From: GWF2-30-66 sp042576225
GTDB lineage: Bacteria > Babelota > Babeliae > Babelales > Vermiphilaceae
NCBI GenBank assembly: GCA_042576225.1
Contig: JBHPCA010000023.1
Span: 1-24,061 of the forward strand
Direction of reading: 5' to 3'
DNA: 24,061 nucleotides
Part shown: piece by piece, positions 1 to 8,532 of the stretch
How the letters are laid out: the number at the start of each line of letters is the position of its first letter
Numbering within the stretch: the stretch's first letter is position 1
Notes under the pieces: generated by a model
Told to the model about the DNA's origin: nothing
Databases searched by the model: none
Seen by the model: the letters and a program-made list of their open reading frames with translations, nothing else
Position numbers and translations under genes: made by a program

Positions 1-926
1 CATATCACCTCATTTTTCTTTAAATTGAAAACCGACACCTCCCCATTTTCAGACCCAAATACCATATAATTACCATCTTTACTAAAAGATGCACACTTAA
101 TAATAGAACTACATTTACATAAGAATTTTTTCTTCTTATTTTTAAGATCTATCATTATCAATTCTCCAGATTCTACATGTCCTTTAAAACCAACTAAAAC
201 ATGATTACTATCATCACTAATGGCTGTACAAGTAATAAAGTCTTCAAACTTATACGTGTATTTTTCTTCACCATTCTTTATGTCAAAAACTACAATCTTG
301 GTCTTCACAAGGCCGTTTTTATAAAGTGCAGCTACTATAAGGCCATTCTCTTTGTTGAAAAATATGGCAGAATAATTTATATTCTTATACAGACGCTTTA
401 CACTGCCGTTTTTTGTATTCACAAGCAAAACAACAGTCTTGGAACCAGATAGTAGCACAAAAATATCATTACTAAGAAATATATCAGGCCAATAACCATG
501 TTTATATACGTGTATTTTTTTATCCTTTCTTATATCAAACATTACAATCCCCTCCTGAAGGCCCACTAAAACATAATTATCATCCTTACTAAATGATAAG
601 CAAACAATAGGTTTATCACACTTAAACAAGCATCTCTCACTGTTTTTCTTTATATTAAAAATCGTAACTTCTCCAGAAAAACAACCTGTACCAACATAAT
701 TCCCACAGCTAGATATTGCCTTACATCTAGCATATTTTTTGCTTAGATGTATGCTTTTCCCCCATTTAGACTTCTTAAAATAGCCACTTTTTATTACACT
801 TTTTACACACTTTCGGCCAAAACATTTAAGCCACAAATATTTACAACACCCGCACATAGAAAAACATTTTCCAGGTATTAGCATAAAAATAACGGTAAAC
901 AACATGTATTTCTTTAAACTTCTCAT
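1..926 (-). CDS. Secreted WD40-like beta-propeller protein, partial at left edge
   Basis: An open frame without stops runs from an ATG at 926 to the window edge, giving about 308 residues with the C-terminus missing. It begins with a signal peptide (MRSLKKYMLF, hydrophobic core, then GKCFS) followed by MCGCCKYLW, a cysteine cluster shared with the paralogue at 2273-3607. After it come at least six units of about 40 residues, each with an F/LS(K/N)D-type strand, a turn such as GNYV, and a closing V-x-V/I-F-D/N-I-K strand; examples are VTIFNIKKN, IVMFDIRKD and IVVFDIKNG. This is the pattern of a degenerate WD40 propeller in which the WD dipeptide is replaced by FDI. A purine-rich GGAAAGG lies seven bases before the ATG. 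It is the last visible member of a three-gene tandem array, 27 bases after its neighbour. The role is unknown; propellers are usually protein-binding scaffolds, and export suggests action outside the cytoplasm. Confidence 0.8.
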   Translation of the reverse strand, partial: MRSLKKYMLFTVIFMLIPGKCFSMCGCCKYLWLKCFGRKCVKSVIKSGYFKKSKWGKSIHLSKKYARCKAISSCGNYVGTGCFSGEVTIFNIKKNSERCLFKCDKPIVCLSFSKDDNYVLVGLQEGIVMFDIRKDKKIHVYKHGYWPDIFLSNDIFVLLSGSKTVVLLVNTKNGSVKRLYKNINYSAIFFNKENGLIVAALYKNGLVKTKIVVFDIKNGEEKYTYKFEDFITCTAISDDSNHVLVGFKGHVESGELIMIDLKNKKKKFLCKCSSIIKCASFSKDGNYMVFGSENGEVSVFNLKKNEVI

Positions 927-953
927 AATAAAACCTTTCCATTTAGTTAAAAG

Positions 954-2243
954 TTATTTTTTTAGCAATATTTTTACATCACTAAAATTTTTAGCCATTT
1001 TCTTTAAATTCTGCTTTACAAGCTTATTTTGCTTCTTTTTATTTTCATAAATATTATTTGAATGATAAAACTCAGATGATGTTTCATGAACTATTACTTG
1101 GCCATCTTCACTAACAGAGACAAGACGACTACCATCCTTGCTAAAGCAGCAGTCCATAACCCGATCAATATGCCTATATAGACAACTCTTTTTATTACCG
1201 ATTAAGTCAAAAACTATTACTGTTCTACCCTTAAATCCGGATCCCGACACAATGTAATTATTATTGTTACTAAGGCATACATTTCTAACAGGACTGTTGC
1301 CATACTCATATGAAAATTTTAACCGATTTTTTTTTATATCAAAAACTGCAACCTTACCACGATAAGATCCTGATGCAAAATAATTACAACACTTACTCAA
1401 AACTCCACAAATCGAACTACACCTAACACGATAAGAGTATTTTTTTTGACCATATTTTACATCAAAAACTCTCAGTATACTTTTATTCCCTAACACAAAA
1501 TGTTCACATTTTTCCCCCAAAAAAGATACAAAAAATGCATTCCCCGCACCCTTATAAAAAAACTTTTCCTTTTTCATTTTTATATCATAGACTATAACTT
1601 CAACATTAAATCCGCTTTTAAATCCTGATATAACATAATTACAATCTCTGCTAAGAGATACACAACTAACATCCATTTTATTCTCATTTCGACACCAATA
1701 AGAACATTTTTTTTCGTTCCTTTCTATGTCAAAAACTATTACCTCGCCATCCACAGATCCTGATGCAATATCATTACCGTTATTGCTAAAAGACATACAA
1801 GAAACCGAAGCGCCCATCCAATATAAACACTTTTTCTCGTTGTTTTTCATATCGAATACTATTATCTCACCATCAATAGACCCTGACGCAACGTAATTAC
1901 CGTCACCGCTAAAAAGTACACAGAATACCGAACAATCTGCATCCGTATCACTGTGATTATATGAACACTTTTGCTTACCATTCTTTACATAAAATACTAT
2001 AACTTCAGGACCTTCGTTATCTCCCGACACAACATAATTTCCACATTTGGATATCGCCTTAACGCCGTCATGCTTCAAGTTAAACTTATTTTTCGACTTA
2101 AATCTTTCAAATAATTTTAACTTTGAAAGCCTCAATTTTGTCCCTTCTTTTTCCTTTTTCATAGCAAACAGTTTGCTACTTGTGCCGATCAAAAAAGATA
2201 ACAAAAAAATTGCAAACACAAAACACCTTCTTAAACTTTTCAT
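954..2243 (-). CDS. Secreted WD40-like beta-propeller protein
   Basis: A 429-residue protein with a signal peptide (MKSLRRCFVFAIFLLSF, probable end near LFAM). It has about seven to eight repeats whose closing strand reads VIVFDI or a variant (IIVFDMKNN, VIVFDIERN, VIVYDIKMK, VAVFDIKKN) spaced at roughly 40 residues, each preceded by a CxSFSxDGNYVxSGS-like strand. This is typical of a WD40-type propeller although the Trp-Asp pair is lost. The last 43 residues, ending in FSDVKILLKK, form a lysine- and asparagine-rich tail nearly identical to that of the 2273-3607 paralogue. I place the start at the ATG at 2243 rather than one five codons upstream, because GGAAGGA sits six bases before it and the signal peptide then matches the paralogues. 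It lies 29 bases after the previous gene, so co-transcription is likely. The function is unknown; a secreted binding scaffold or effector is the simplest inference. Confidence 0.82.
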   Translation of the reverse strand: MKSLRRCFVFAIFLLSFLIGTSSKLFAMKKEKEGTKLRLSKLKLFERFKSKNKFNLKHDGVKAISKCGNYVVSGDNEGPEVIVFYVKNGKQKCSYNHSDTDADCSVFCVLFSGDGNYVASGSIDGEIIVFDMKNNEKKCLYWMGASVSCMSFSNNGNDIASGSVDGEVIVFDIERNEKKCSYWCRNENKMDVSCVSLSRDCNYVISGFKSGFNVEVIVYDIKMKKEKFFYKGAGNAFFVSFLGEKCEHFVLGNKSILRVFDVKYGQKKYSYRVRCSSICGVLSKCCNYFASGSYRGKVAVFDIKKNRLKFSYEYGNSPVRNVCLSNNNNYIVSGSGFKGRTVIVFDLIGNKKSCLYRHIDRVMDCCFSKDGSRLVSVSEDGQVIVHETSSEFYHSNNIYENKKKQNKLVKQNLKKMAKNFSDVKILLKK

Positions 2244-2272
2244 AATCGATCCTTCCATTTAATAGTTAAAAA

Positions 2273-3607
2273 TCACTTTTTTAGCAATATTTTTACATCA
2301 CTAAAGTTTTTATTTATTTTCTTTAAATTCTGCTTCAAAAGCTTATTTTGTTTCTTCTTGTTTTCATAGATAGTATTTGAATAGTAAAACTCAGGCGATG
2401 TTTTATGGACTATCACCTGACCCCCCTTAGAAACTGATACAATACGATCATTGTCATTGCTAAAAGATACACCTTTGACATACTTGTCGCGTCTCTTGGC
2501 ACAACTATCATGCTCATACAAAAATCTCAGTTTTTTATTTTCGACATCAAGTACCAAAACTTGACCACCTCTATACCCTAACAACACGTAGCAACTATCC
2601 CTACTAAAAGATATTCGCTTAACCCGACCCCCTCCTCGATATGAAAATTTCACTTTCTTATTTTTTATATCAAATACGGTAACTCGAGAAAAATCAGGCC
2701 CTGTTACAATATACTTTCCACACTTACTAAAAATTGCATCCCTGCAAACACCTTTTTGTAAGTAAGAACATTTTGCTTTTTTTCTTTTGATATCATAAAT
2801 TATTATTTCATTATTACCCATACCATTTCTATTAAACGCGTAGGATGCAATATATTTTTCGGATACAGATATAATACGCCCCAGGTACTGACATAAATCT
2901 TGTACGATTTTTTTATTTTTCATATCAAGCACTGCTATTCTACCCACACAATAACTACTATATCGCCCATTTTGATGCTTATTCAAATACTTATTAAAGA
3001 CTAATACAAACTTATTACCGCCTATACAAAACAAACCAGAAATTTGATTGCCCCACTTACTCCAATATTCTATTTTCTTATTTTTTATATCAAATACTAT
3101 TAATTTACTATCACCGGTCCCCACTGCAACGTAATTACCATCATAACTAAAAGACACACGATAAATATTGCCAGTCTCATGCTCGTATACAAATACCACC
3201 TTTTTGCTTTTGATATCGAATATAGCAACGTGTTTTTTATCTCCATACTCTTTTTCTGCATATAAAACTGCAACATAATTCCCACACGGTGATATTGCTT
3301 CTATACCTCCATAACCCAAAAAAAACTTTTCTATAAACTTAAACTTTTCCAATAACACTATTTGCTTCTCATAAATATCACAGGTATTTTTTGTTTTTAT
3401 CTGCTGTTTATGTTTTTTCCCAACGCATTGCTTCTCATAAATATCACAGGTGTTTTTTGTTTTTATCTGCTGTGTATGTTTTTTCCCAAAATACTTACGC
3501 CACAAGTATTTACAACACCCGCACATAGAAAAGCATTTTTCAGATGCTAGAAGAAAATAAATAACTATAAACAATGTATAAAATAAAGTATATTTTTTAG
3601 ATTTCAC
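2273..3607 (-). CDS. Secreted WD40-like beta-propeller protein, GTG start
   Basis: I call a 444-residue protein from a GTG at 3607. The frame stays open to an ATG at 3745, but that extension adds 46 residues of unrelated hydrophobic sequence. The GTG has GGAG six bases upstream and produces a signal peptide (MKSKKYTLFYTLF...EKCFS) that aligns with the paralogues and leads straight into the shared MCGCCKYLW cluster. A 22-residue unit (from KKHTQQIKTK to CDIYEKQCVG) then occurs twice in tandem. About seven propeller repeats follow, with closing strands such as VAIFDIKSK, LIVFDIKNK, IIIYDIKRK and VTVFDIKNK. The C-terminal tail after VIVHKTSPEF is nearly the same as in the neighbouring paralogue. 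This is the first gene of the minus-strand array, so its promoter should lie within 3608-3980. The molecular role is not known. Confidence 0.8.
   Translation of the reverse strand: MKSKKYTLFYTLFIVIYFLLASEKCFSMCGCCKYLWRKYFGKKHTQQIKTKNTCDIYEKQCVGKKHKQQIKTKNTCDIYEKQIVLLEKFKFIEKFFLGYGGIEAISPCGNYVAVLYAEKEYGDKKHVAIFDIKSKKVVFVYEHETGNIYRVSFSYDGNYVAVGTGDSKLIVFDIKNKKIEYWSKWGNQISGLFCIGGNKFVLVFNKYLNKHQNGRYSSYCVGRIAVLDMKNKKIVQDLCQYLGRIISVSEKYIASYAFNRNGMGNNEIIIYDIKRKKAKCSYLQKGVCRDAIFSKCGKYIVTGPDFSRVTVFDIKNKKVKFSYRGGGRVKRISFSRDSCYVLLGYRGGQVLVLDVENKKLRFLYEHDSCAKRRDKYVKGVSFSNDNDRIVSVSKGGQVIVHKTSPEFYYSNTIYENKKKQNKLLKQNLKKINKNFSDVKILLKK
3362..3493. repeat. Two tandem 66-bp units inside a WD40-like gene
   Basis: The unit starting at 3362 recurs at 3428 with only a few substitutions. 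The period is 66 bp, 22 codons, so the reading frame is kept. It encodes a hydrophilic segment rich in Lys, Gln and Thr, between the cysteine cluster and the propeller. Neither of the other two paralogues shows it, so it is a local, probably recent, duplication. Confidence 0.85.
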
Positions 3608-3980
3608 GATAAACTCCAAATAACCCGAAAACATATATAAATACCTTGATAACCATTTAAAATTATAACAATTTTGGGTTAAAATGCAAATACATAAACA
3701 ATATAGCAACCTAAATAAAATATGGTTTATTAGAAACCAACCCATGAAAAGCCCTTGCTAGAAATGCAAGCTCCACCTCCCTCACACAAAAACATTTTCT
3801 ATTTGAAATTGCCCAAGCCCTCTAGTTCAAAGAGTTCAAGATTTAATTTAACCAAAAACCCTGCAAAATAGAGGGTCTTGCAATTATCCAAAGACACTTT
3901 AAAATATACCATATGCGCTTATTAAAGCACCTTAAAGTCACTATACCAATATTACCAAACTATTTCTGGGGGAAATTACC
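3608..3980. other. Divergent intergenic region
   Basis: This stretch separates the minus-strand propeller array from the plus-strand membrane gene and should hold both promoters. It has no convincing coding frame other than the doubtful upstream extension of the propeller gene. I see a 5-bp stem (CTTGC...GCAAG, 3754-3770) and another short one (ACCCT...AGGGT near 3850-3870), both too weak to call. A GGGGGA ribosome-binding site at 3968-3973 serves the plus-strand gene. Confidence 0.5.
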
Positions 3981-4805
3981 GTGTTTTCAACTATAATACT
4001 TTATGCATTGTCAAAACAATCTATTTTTATTTTGTTATTTACCTTTTTGGTATTAATCTACAAAGGCATAAAAAGTCACGCAAAACTTAATAAAAATTGG
4101 CTTTTGCTCTTATTGTTTATTTTTGGAAACATACTTTCTAGCATTGCTTGGACTTTAGTTTCATACAATATGCTTTATTTTAGGGTCATTCCGAAAAATT
4201 TAATAACCTTATTTTTTAATATATCTTGGATTTTTTATATAGCAGGAACGCAATCAGTTTCTCTTTTTGTGGAAAACATATTTCCTCGGGTTAATATTGA
4301 TAAATTTTCGCTCTCAAACTTGAAAGCTATTAATCACAATAATTGTCGAAAAAAAATTAGCTTACATCAGAAAATTACGATTGTTATAAGCTCTTTATTA
4401 ATCTTATTATTTCTTCTTGCTCAAAGTGGGTTGTCAAACTGCAGCCATTTAAGGTTTATTTTTCAAGAACTTGTACCACTTTACTTATGCTTTGTTGTTA
4501 TTTTACCGACACTATGGAAAGCAATACATAAGATACGAAATATTAAAATTGAACAAAAAGTAAAAGACCAGATAAAAATTGCAATTCATTATATAATGTT
4601 GCCATATTTGATGTCCGGTATTATCAATCACCTCTTAACACTTACAAATTCTAGACACCTATACTTAGTGATATCAATATCTAATTATGTTGCATATGTT
4701 TTGTTCGCCCATGCGGCTGGAAGAATAACGAGGGTCATTCTCAATGAGAGACCTCTGTGGGACGCGCTTAAAGACCTCATGAGAAAAATAGTCTACAATG
4801 ATTAA
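3981..4805 (+). CDS. Multi-pass membrane protein of unknown function
   Basis: A 274-residue very hydrophobic protein with about seven predicted membrane segments (near residues 5-28, 38-60, 72-95, 130-150, 160-180, 203-220 and 225-245). Basic loops lie between them, for example around residues 115-130 and 183-200, and a short charged C-terminal tail follows (ERPLWDALKDLMRKI). The start is GTG, supported by a strong GGGGGA about eight bases upstream. The seven-helix layout with a short cytoplasmic tail resembles the sensor part of 7TM-type histidine kinases without a kinase domain, but I see no diagnostic motif, so this is only an architectural likeness. It stands alone on the plus strand between two minus-strand arrays of exported proteins. 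The two genes converge at 4806-4838 without a clear terminator. Confidence 0.7.
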   Translation: MFSTIILYALSKQSIFILLFTFLVLIYKGIKSHAKLNKNWLLLLLFIFGNILSSIAWTLVSYNMLYFRVIPKNLITLFFNISWIFYIAGTQSVSLFVENIFPRVNIDKFSLSNLKAINHNNCRKKISLHQKITIVISSLLILLFLLAQSGLSNCSHLRFIFQELVPLYLCFVVILPTLWKAIHKIRNIKIEQKVKDQIKIAIHYIMLPYLMSGIINHLLTLTNSRHLYLVISISNYVAYVLFAHAAGRITRVILNERPLWDALKDLMRKIVYND

Positions 4806-4838
4806 GCTGTATATTCTTTACTCCTAAGTTAGTATTAT

Positions 4839-6476
4839 TTAGCTCAAAAAAATCCTTTTATTGAGATCACCATGGGTAAACTTTTTCCTGCACATTGGAC
4901 ATGGCGCTTGCTCGTTTTCTTCATCAATACTTTTTGCTTCCCACTTTTCTATACAATCTTTGCAAAAAACATGTTTACATCCATTGATAAAACAAATAAA
5001 TTGCTTGCTTTTAAATGTATCAAGGCAAATAGGGCACTTATCTTCTTTTTTGTAAAAAAGATCTATATATTTTTTCTTGTTTTTAACAAACATATCCATC
5101 GTTTCTTTTTCTATTTTGTTCGATTTTTCAAACAAAAGTTTAACAAAGTCAAGCTTTTGTTTGTATTTAATTGCATAATAAAGAGGGGTATACTGATTAT
5201 CACCCTTGCCAATTTTAAAGCCAAACTTCAAAAAATATTTTATAAGCTCCAAACTTGCATTCTTTCTTTTTGCCTCCAAACAAAACATATTTTTAAAGGT
5301 ACTCTGCTCATAAACACATGGCATAACTAAGCCGGGATACCTATCATAAAGAAATAAAGTGCGCCCATTTAAAAGTTTTTCCGCAAGCTTCTTAATATAA
5401 TTTGGCTGCTTTTCTTTTAAATCTTGCGCTATTGCTTGTGTAAATAAATATACAATAAACTCAAGTCTGGAAAAACCAGATTTACACCTTGCTGCTACAT
5501 CAATAACGGTATACCCTTTGGCGTTTTTAGAATTCAAGCTTACACCTTTATCAATAAACCACTTTGCCATAATAAGATGTAACCCATCAACCGATGCTGA
5601 AGCTGTAATATGAAGAATATTATTTTTTTTGTTATCAACAGTATACATATTTGCACCACACTTCAAAAGACATTTAACAACACGAATACTGCCGTTCCAA
5701 TTCTCTAGCCCCCCACCAAAATGAACCGCGTGAACAAGCGGAGTTTGCCCGTATACGTTTTTAGCTTCTATGTTTGCCCCCCGGGATAAGAGATATTTTA
5801 CCTTCTCTACATTTTGTTCCCTTACAGCCTCGTGGAGCAAAGAAGCCTTATCCTCCCTAAATGTCTCGTTAACATCTAGCTTCGCCCCCTTTTCTTCCAA
5901 GTATTTAGCAACATCTAATAAACCTTTTGGACATGTGCCAAACCCCCGCCCATACATAACAATCCCAATTAAAGTGTTCCCATCCTTGTTTTTCAGATCT
6001 ACTTTTGCACCGTTTTTGCAAAGAAGCTTGACTATGCCCAAAAAATCATATTCGGCATACCGACAAGTACCTGGTATAATTTTGAAAATCGGCGTCTCTC
6101 CAAATTCATCTACTTCATTAACTTTGGCTTTCTTTTCTAGTAAATATTCAACAATATCTTTATTCTTGCTATATACCGCCCTATGGAGAGGAGTAAAACC
6201 GTACTTATCTGTACAACTAATATTTGCTCCCTTTTCAATCAAACTTTTAACTTTTTTGCTTAAACTTTTAGCTTTCTCCAAATTCGGAATGAATGAATGG
6301 TATACGTTATACTTGTCGCCACAACAATCTAAGAACTTTCTATTAAGATCACTTTGTTCTTTATCAGAAAGCTTGGTGGTTTCTTTATTCATGGTTCGAG
6401 ATGGAGTATAAACTGCAAAAAAGGCAAAAAATATGCATAGAAAAAATATGGACTTGTTTTCTGTTTTTAAAAACAT
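4839..6476 (-). CDS. Secreted ankyrin-repeat protein with C-terminal RING finger (copy 1)
   Basis: A 545-residue protein. Residues 1-30 form a signal peptide (MFLKTENKS, then a hydrophobic FFLCIFFAFFAVY core). Ankyrin repeats follow from about residue 70, with clear TPLHRAV, IVEYLLEKKAKVN and SLLHEAV...VEKVKYLLSRGANIE signatures. Residues 481-529 carry a C3HC4 RING: CPIC, GCKH, CKDC, CPMC. The Ile of CPIC, the Trp after the sixth ligand (CIEKW) and the Pro of CPMC match positions used by active RING E3 ligases to hold E2 enzymes. Bacteria lack ubiquitin, so a role in host-cell ubiquitination is the natural inference. The start is the ATG at 6476, preceded by GGGAGG; an ATG 11 codons upstream lacks such a site. 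It is the last gene of a three-copy tandem array and shares 471 identical bases with copy 3. Confidence 0.9.
   Translation of the reverse strand: MFLKTENKSIFFLCIFFAFFAVYTPSRTMNKETTKLSDKEQSDLNRKFLDCCGDKYNVYHSFIPNLEKAKSLSKKVKSLIEKGANISCTDKYGFTPLHRAVYSKNKDIVEYLLEKKAKVNEVDEFGETPIFKIIPGTCRYAEYDFLGIVKLLCKNGAKVDLKNKDGNTLIGIVMYGRGFGTCPKGLLDVAKYLEEKGAKLDVNETFREDKASLLHEAVREQNVEKVKYLLSRGANIEAKNVYGQTPLVHAVHFGGGLENWNGSIRVVKCLLKCGANMYTVDNKKNNILHITASASVDGLHLIMAKWFIDKGVSLNSKNAKGYTVIDVAARCKSGFSRLEFIVYLFTQAIAQDLKEKQPNYIKKLAEKLLNGRTLFLYDRYPGLVMPCVYEQSTFKNMFCLEAKRKNASLELIKYFLKFGFKIGKGDNQYTPLYYAIKYKQKLDFVKLLFEKSNKIEKETMDMFVKNKKKYIDLFYKKEDKCPICLDTFKSKQFICFINGCKHVFCKDCIEKWEAKSIDEENEQAPCPMCRKKFTHGDLNKRIFLS
5091..5561. 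repeat. 471-bp segment identical to 8825-9295
   Basis: Line-by-line comparison shows no difference between 5091-5561 and 8825-9295 (constant offset 3734), whereas the flanks differ at many sites. It encodes 157 identical residues between the ankyrin region and the RING. The middle paralogue is clearly diverged over the same stretch. Confidence 0.88.
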
Positions 6477-6531
6477 TATTTCCCTCCCTAAACAAAAATC
6501 TCTGATCAATTTATAGTCAAGATATCAAATA

Positions 6532-6580
6532 TTATTCTTCTGGTCTATCTCTTCTTTTTCAATAAATTCTCTTGCCTCAG
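6532..6580 (-). pseudogene. Decayed 3' end of a small membrane-protein gene (copy A)
   Basis: On the minus strand this spacer reads EFIEKEEI and then, after a one-base deletion, RPEE and a stop. This closely matches EVIYKEEIKPEE-stop, the C-terminus of the intact gene at 10764-11009. The fossil stop lies 55 bases before ankyrin-RING copy 1; the intact stop lies 58 bases before copy 3. The segment was therefore duplicated together with the downstream ankyrin gene. Confidence 0.7.
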
Positions 6581-6598
6581 CGTAAGAGGTGTTTTTTT
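6569..6598 (+). terminator. Terminator-like hairpin with T-tract, orientation antisense to neighbours
   Basis: On the plus strand CTCTTGC pairs with GTAAGAG (with one G-U pair) around a six-base loop, followed by a run of seven T residues. No plus-strand gene ends nearby; it lies inside the leader of the minus-strand ankyrin gene. It could stop antisense transcription or be chance. Confidence 0.3.
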
Positions 6599-6663
6599 AT
6601 GTCGCTTACCCTCTTGTTGTATATTCTTCCTTTAAATTTTAAAATCTTATAGTTTCTAATTAT

Positions 6664-8478
6664 CTATCTTTTTGTTTTATGTTTTTTACATGCATTTTTA
6701 GGCCTATCATTTTGATCATTGTATATCTCTTTATTCTTCCGTTTTTTGGTTTTTTTCTTTGTATATTTTCTTAATTTTAATTTAAATTTACTTTTATTTT
6801 GGTCATCTTTGTGTTGGTTAATTTTGACGTTGTGGAAAAAAACCCTCTTTTTAAGATCATTGTGGGTAAATTTTTTCCTACACATTGGACATGGCGTTTG
6901 CTTGTTTTCTTCATCTATACTTTTTGCTTCCCACTTTTCTATGCAATCTTTACAAAAAAAGTGCTTACATGCTTTAATAAGCCAAACAAATTGCTTACTT
7001 TTAAATGTGTTAAGGCAGATAGGACACTTATCTTCTTTTTTGCAAAAAAGATCTATATATTTTTTCTTGTTTTTAATGAGCATATCTATCGTTTCTTTTT
7101 CTATTTTGTTCGATTTTTCAAAAAAAAGCTTAACAAATGCGAACTTTTGCTTGTTTTTAATTGCGTAATAAAGAGAACTATGAGTATGACCTCCCTTATC
7201 AATTTTAAAACCAATCTTAAAAAAATATTTTATAAGTTCCAAACTTGCATTCTTTCTTTTCGCTTCTAAACAAAACATGTTCTTAAAAGTATCTTGCGCA
7301 TCTTGCGTCTCTTGCACCCATGAACTTAAAGTCCCCATCCTTAAGAGTTTTTCCGCAAGCTTCTTAATATAATTGGGCTGCTTATCTTTTAAATCTTGCG
7401 CTATTGCCTGCGTAAATAGATACATAATAAATTCAAATCTATAATAACCACCGACATATCTTGCTGCTAGATCGATAACAGTATACCCTTTGGCATCTTT
7501 AGAATTTAAACTTATGCCCTTGTCAATAAACCATTTAGCCATGATTAAATGTCCTCTGGAAATATTTGCCCAACTCATCGCATGAAGAACATTGTGTTTC
7601 TCGTTATCAAGAGTATAAATATTTGCTTTATACTTTAAAAAACAATTTAAAATACTTATGTTACGAGAGCAATCATCCCAAAAAGAGTCCCCACCAAAAT
7701 GAGCCGCATGCACAAGCGGAGTCTGTCCGTATATATTTTTTGCTTCTATGTTTGCTCCCTTGGATAATAGATACTTTACCTTCTCCACATTCCGCTCTCT
7801 TACAGCCTCGTGAAGTAAAGAAACCTTGTCCTCCCTAAATTTTTCGTTAACATCTAGTTTCGCCCCCTTTTTTTCCAAGTATTTAGCAACATCAAATAAA
7901 CCTTTTGGACATCTTCCAAACCCCCGTCCATACATAACCATCCCAACTAAAGTGTGCCCATTTTTATTTTTTAGATCTACTCTTGCACCATTTTTGCAAA
8001 GAATTTTGACTATACCTAAAAAATCCTGTTCATTATCCTTTTCAGTAGTTCCCAATATAATCTTGAAAATCGGCGTCTCCCCCCATTTATCCATCACGTT
8101 AACTTCGGCTTTCTTTTCTAGTAAATATTTAATAATCTCCATATTCTTGCTGCATACCGCCCTATGAAGAGGAGTCCAACCAAACTTATCTTGACAATTA
8201 ATATTTGCTCCCTTTTCAATTAAACGTTTAGCCTTCTCCAATAAACTTTTAGCTTTCTCCAAATTCGGAAAAAGTGGCTTGTATTTGTAAACGCTACAAT
8301 ACTCTAAGAGCTCCCTATTGACACAACACTCTAAGAGCTTTCTATTGAGCTCATTTTGCTCTTTCTTTGAGAGCTTGGTGGCTTCTTTGTTCATAGTTCG
8401 AGATGGTGTATACACCACAAGAAAAACAAAAAATATGCATGGAAAAAATATGGACCTATGTCCTGTTTTTAAAAACAT
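6664..8478 (-). CDS. Secreted ankyrin-repeat protein with RING finger and basic tail (copy 2)
   Basis: A 604-residue paralogue of its two neighbours. Its signal peptide is MFLKTGHRS followed by a FFPCIFFVFLVVY core. Ankyrin repeats (TPLHRAV, IIKYLLEKKAEVN, SLLHEAV, VEKVKYLLSKGANIE) occupy most of the protein. The C3HC4 RING at about residues 485-533 is complete (CPIC, ACKH, CKDC, CPMC, with CIEKW). After the RING it has about 70 residues not found in the other copies. This tail is strongly basic (KYTKKKTKKRKNKE and KKHKTKR) and resembles a nuclear or nucleolar targeting signal if the protein reaches a eukaryotic cell; that is inference. AGGAGG precedes the ATG by six bases. Between about residues 360 and 480 it differs clearly from copies 1 and 3, which are identical to each other there. 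Confidence 0.9.
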   Translation of the reverse strand: MFLKTGHRSIFFPCIFFVFLVVYTPSRTMNKEATKLSKKEQNELNRKLLECCVNRELLEYCSVYKYKPLFPNLEKAKSLLEKAKRLIEKGANINCQDKFGWTPLHRAVCSKNMEIIKYLLEKKAEVNVMDKWGETPIFKIILGTTEKDNEQDFLGIVKILCKNGARVDLKNKNGHTLVGMVMYGRGFGRCPKGLFDVAKYLEKKGAKLDVNEKFREDKVSLLHEAVRERNVEKVKYLLSKGANIEAKNIYGQTPLVHAAHFGGDSFWDDCSRNISILNCFLKYKANIYTLDNEKHNVLHAMSWANISRGHLIMAKWFIDKGISLNSKDAKGYTVIDLAARYVGGYYRFEFIMYLFTQAIAQDLKDKQPNYIKKLAEKLLRMGTLSSWVQETQDAQDTFKNMFCLEAKRKNASLELIKYFFKIGFKIDKGGHTHSSLYYAIKNKQKFAFVKLFFEKSNKIEKETIDMLIKNKKKYIDLFCKKEDKCPICLNTFKSKQFVWLIKACKHFFCKDCIEKWEAKSIDEENKQTPCPMCRKKFTHNDLKKRVFFHNVKINQHKDDQNKSKFKLKLRKYTKKKTKKRKNKEIYNDQNDRPKNACKKHKTKR

Positions 8479-8532
8479 TGCGTTCCTCCTAAATAAAAAT
8501 TTCTAGTTAATTTATAGTCAAGGTATCAAAAA

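Noticed and set aside
201..452. Plus-strand frame of 83 codons at the left edge
   Set aside because: It lies wholly opposite the partial propeller gene, whose repeats and signal peptide show which strand is coding.
3608..3745. N-terminal extension of the propeller gene to an ATG at 3745
   Set aside because: It has no ribosome-binding site and would bury the family signal peptide behind 46 unrelated residues.
3754..3770. Inverted repeat CTTGC...GCAAG as a terminator or operator
   Set aside because: It has a five-pair stem only, no T-tract and no gene ending there.
4806..4838. Bidirectional terminator between convergent genes
   Set aside because: I found no stem longer than four pairs and no suitable T-tract in this 33-base gap.
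4872..5330. Long plus-strand frame opposite ankyrin-RING copy 1, with a close relative at 8573-9064
   Set aside because: Similarity between the two frames is explained by the identical DNA of the real minus-strand genes; neither has a credible ribosome-binding site or protein features.
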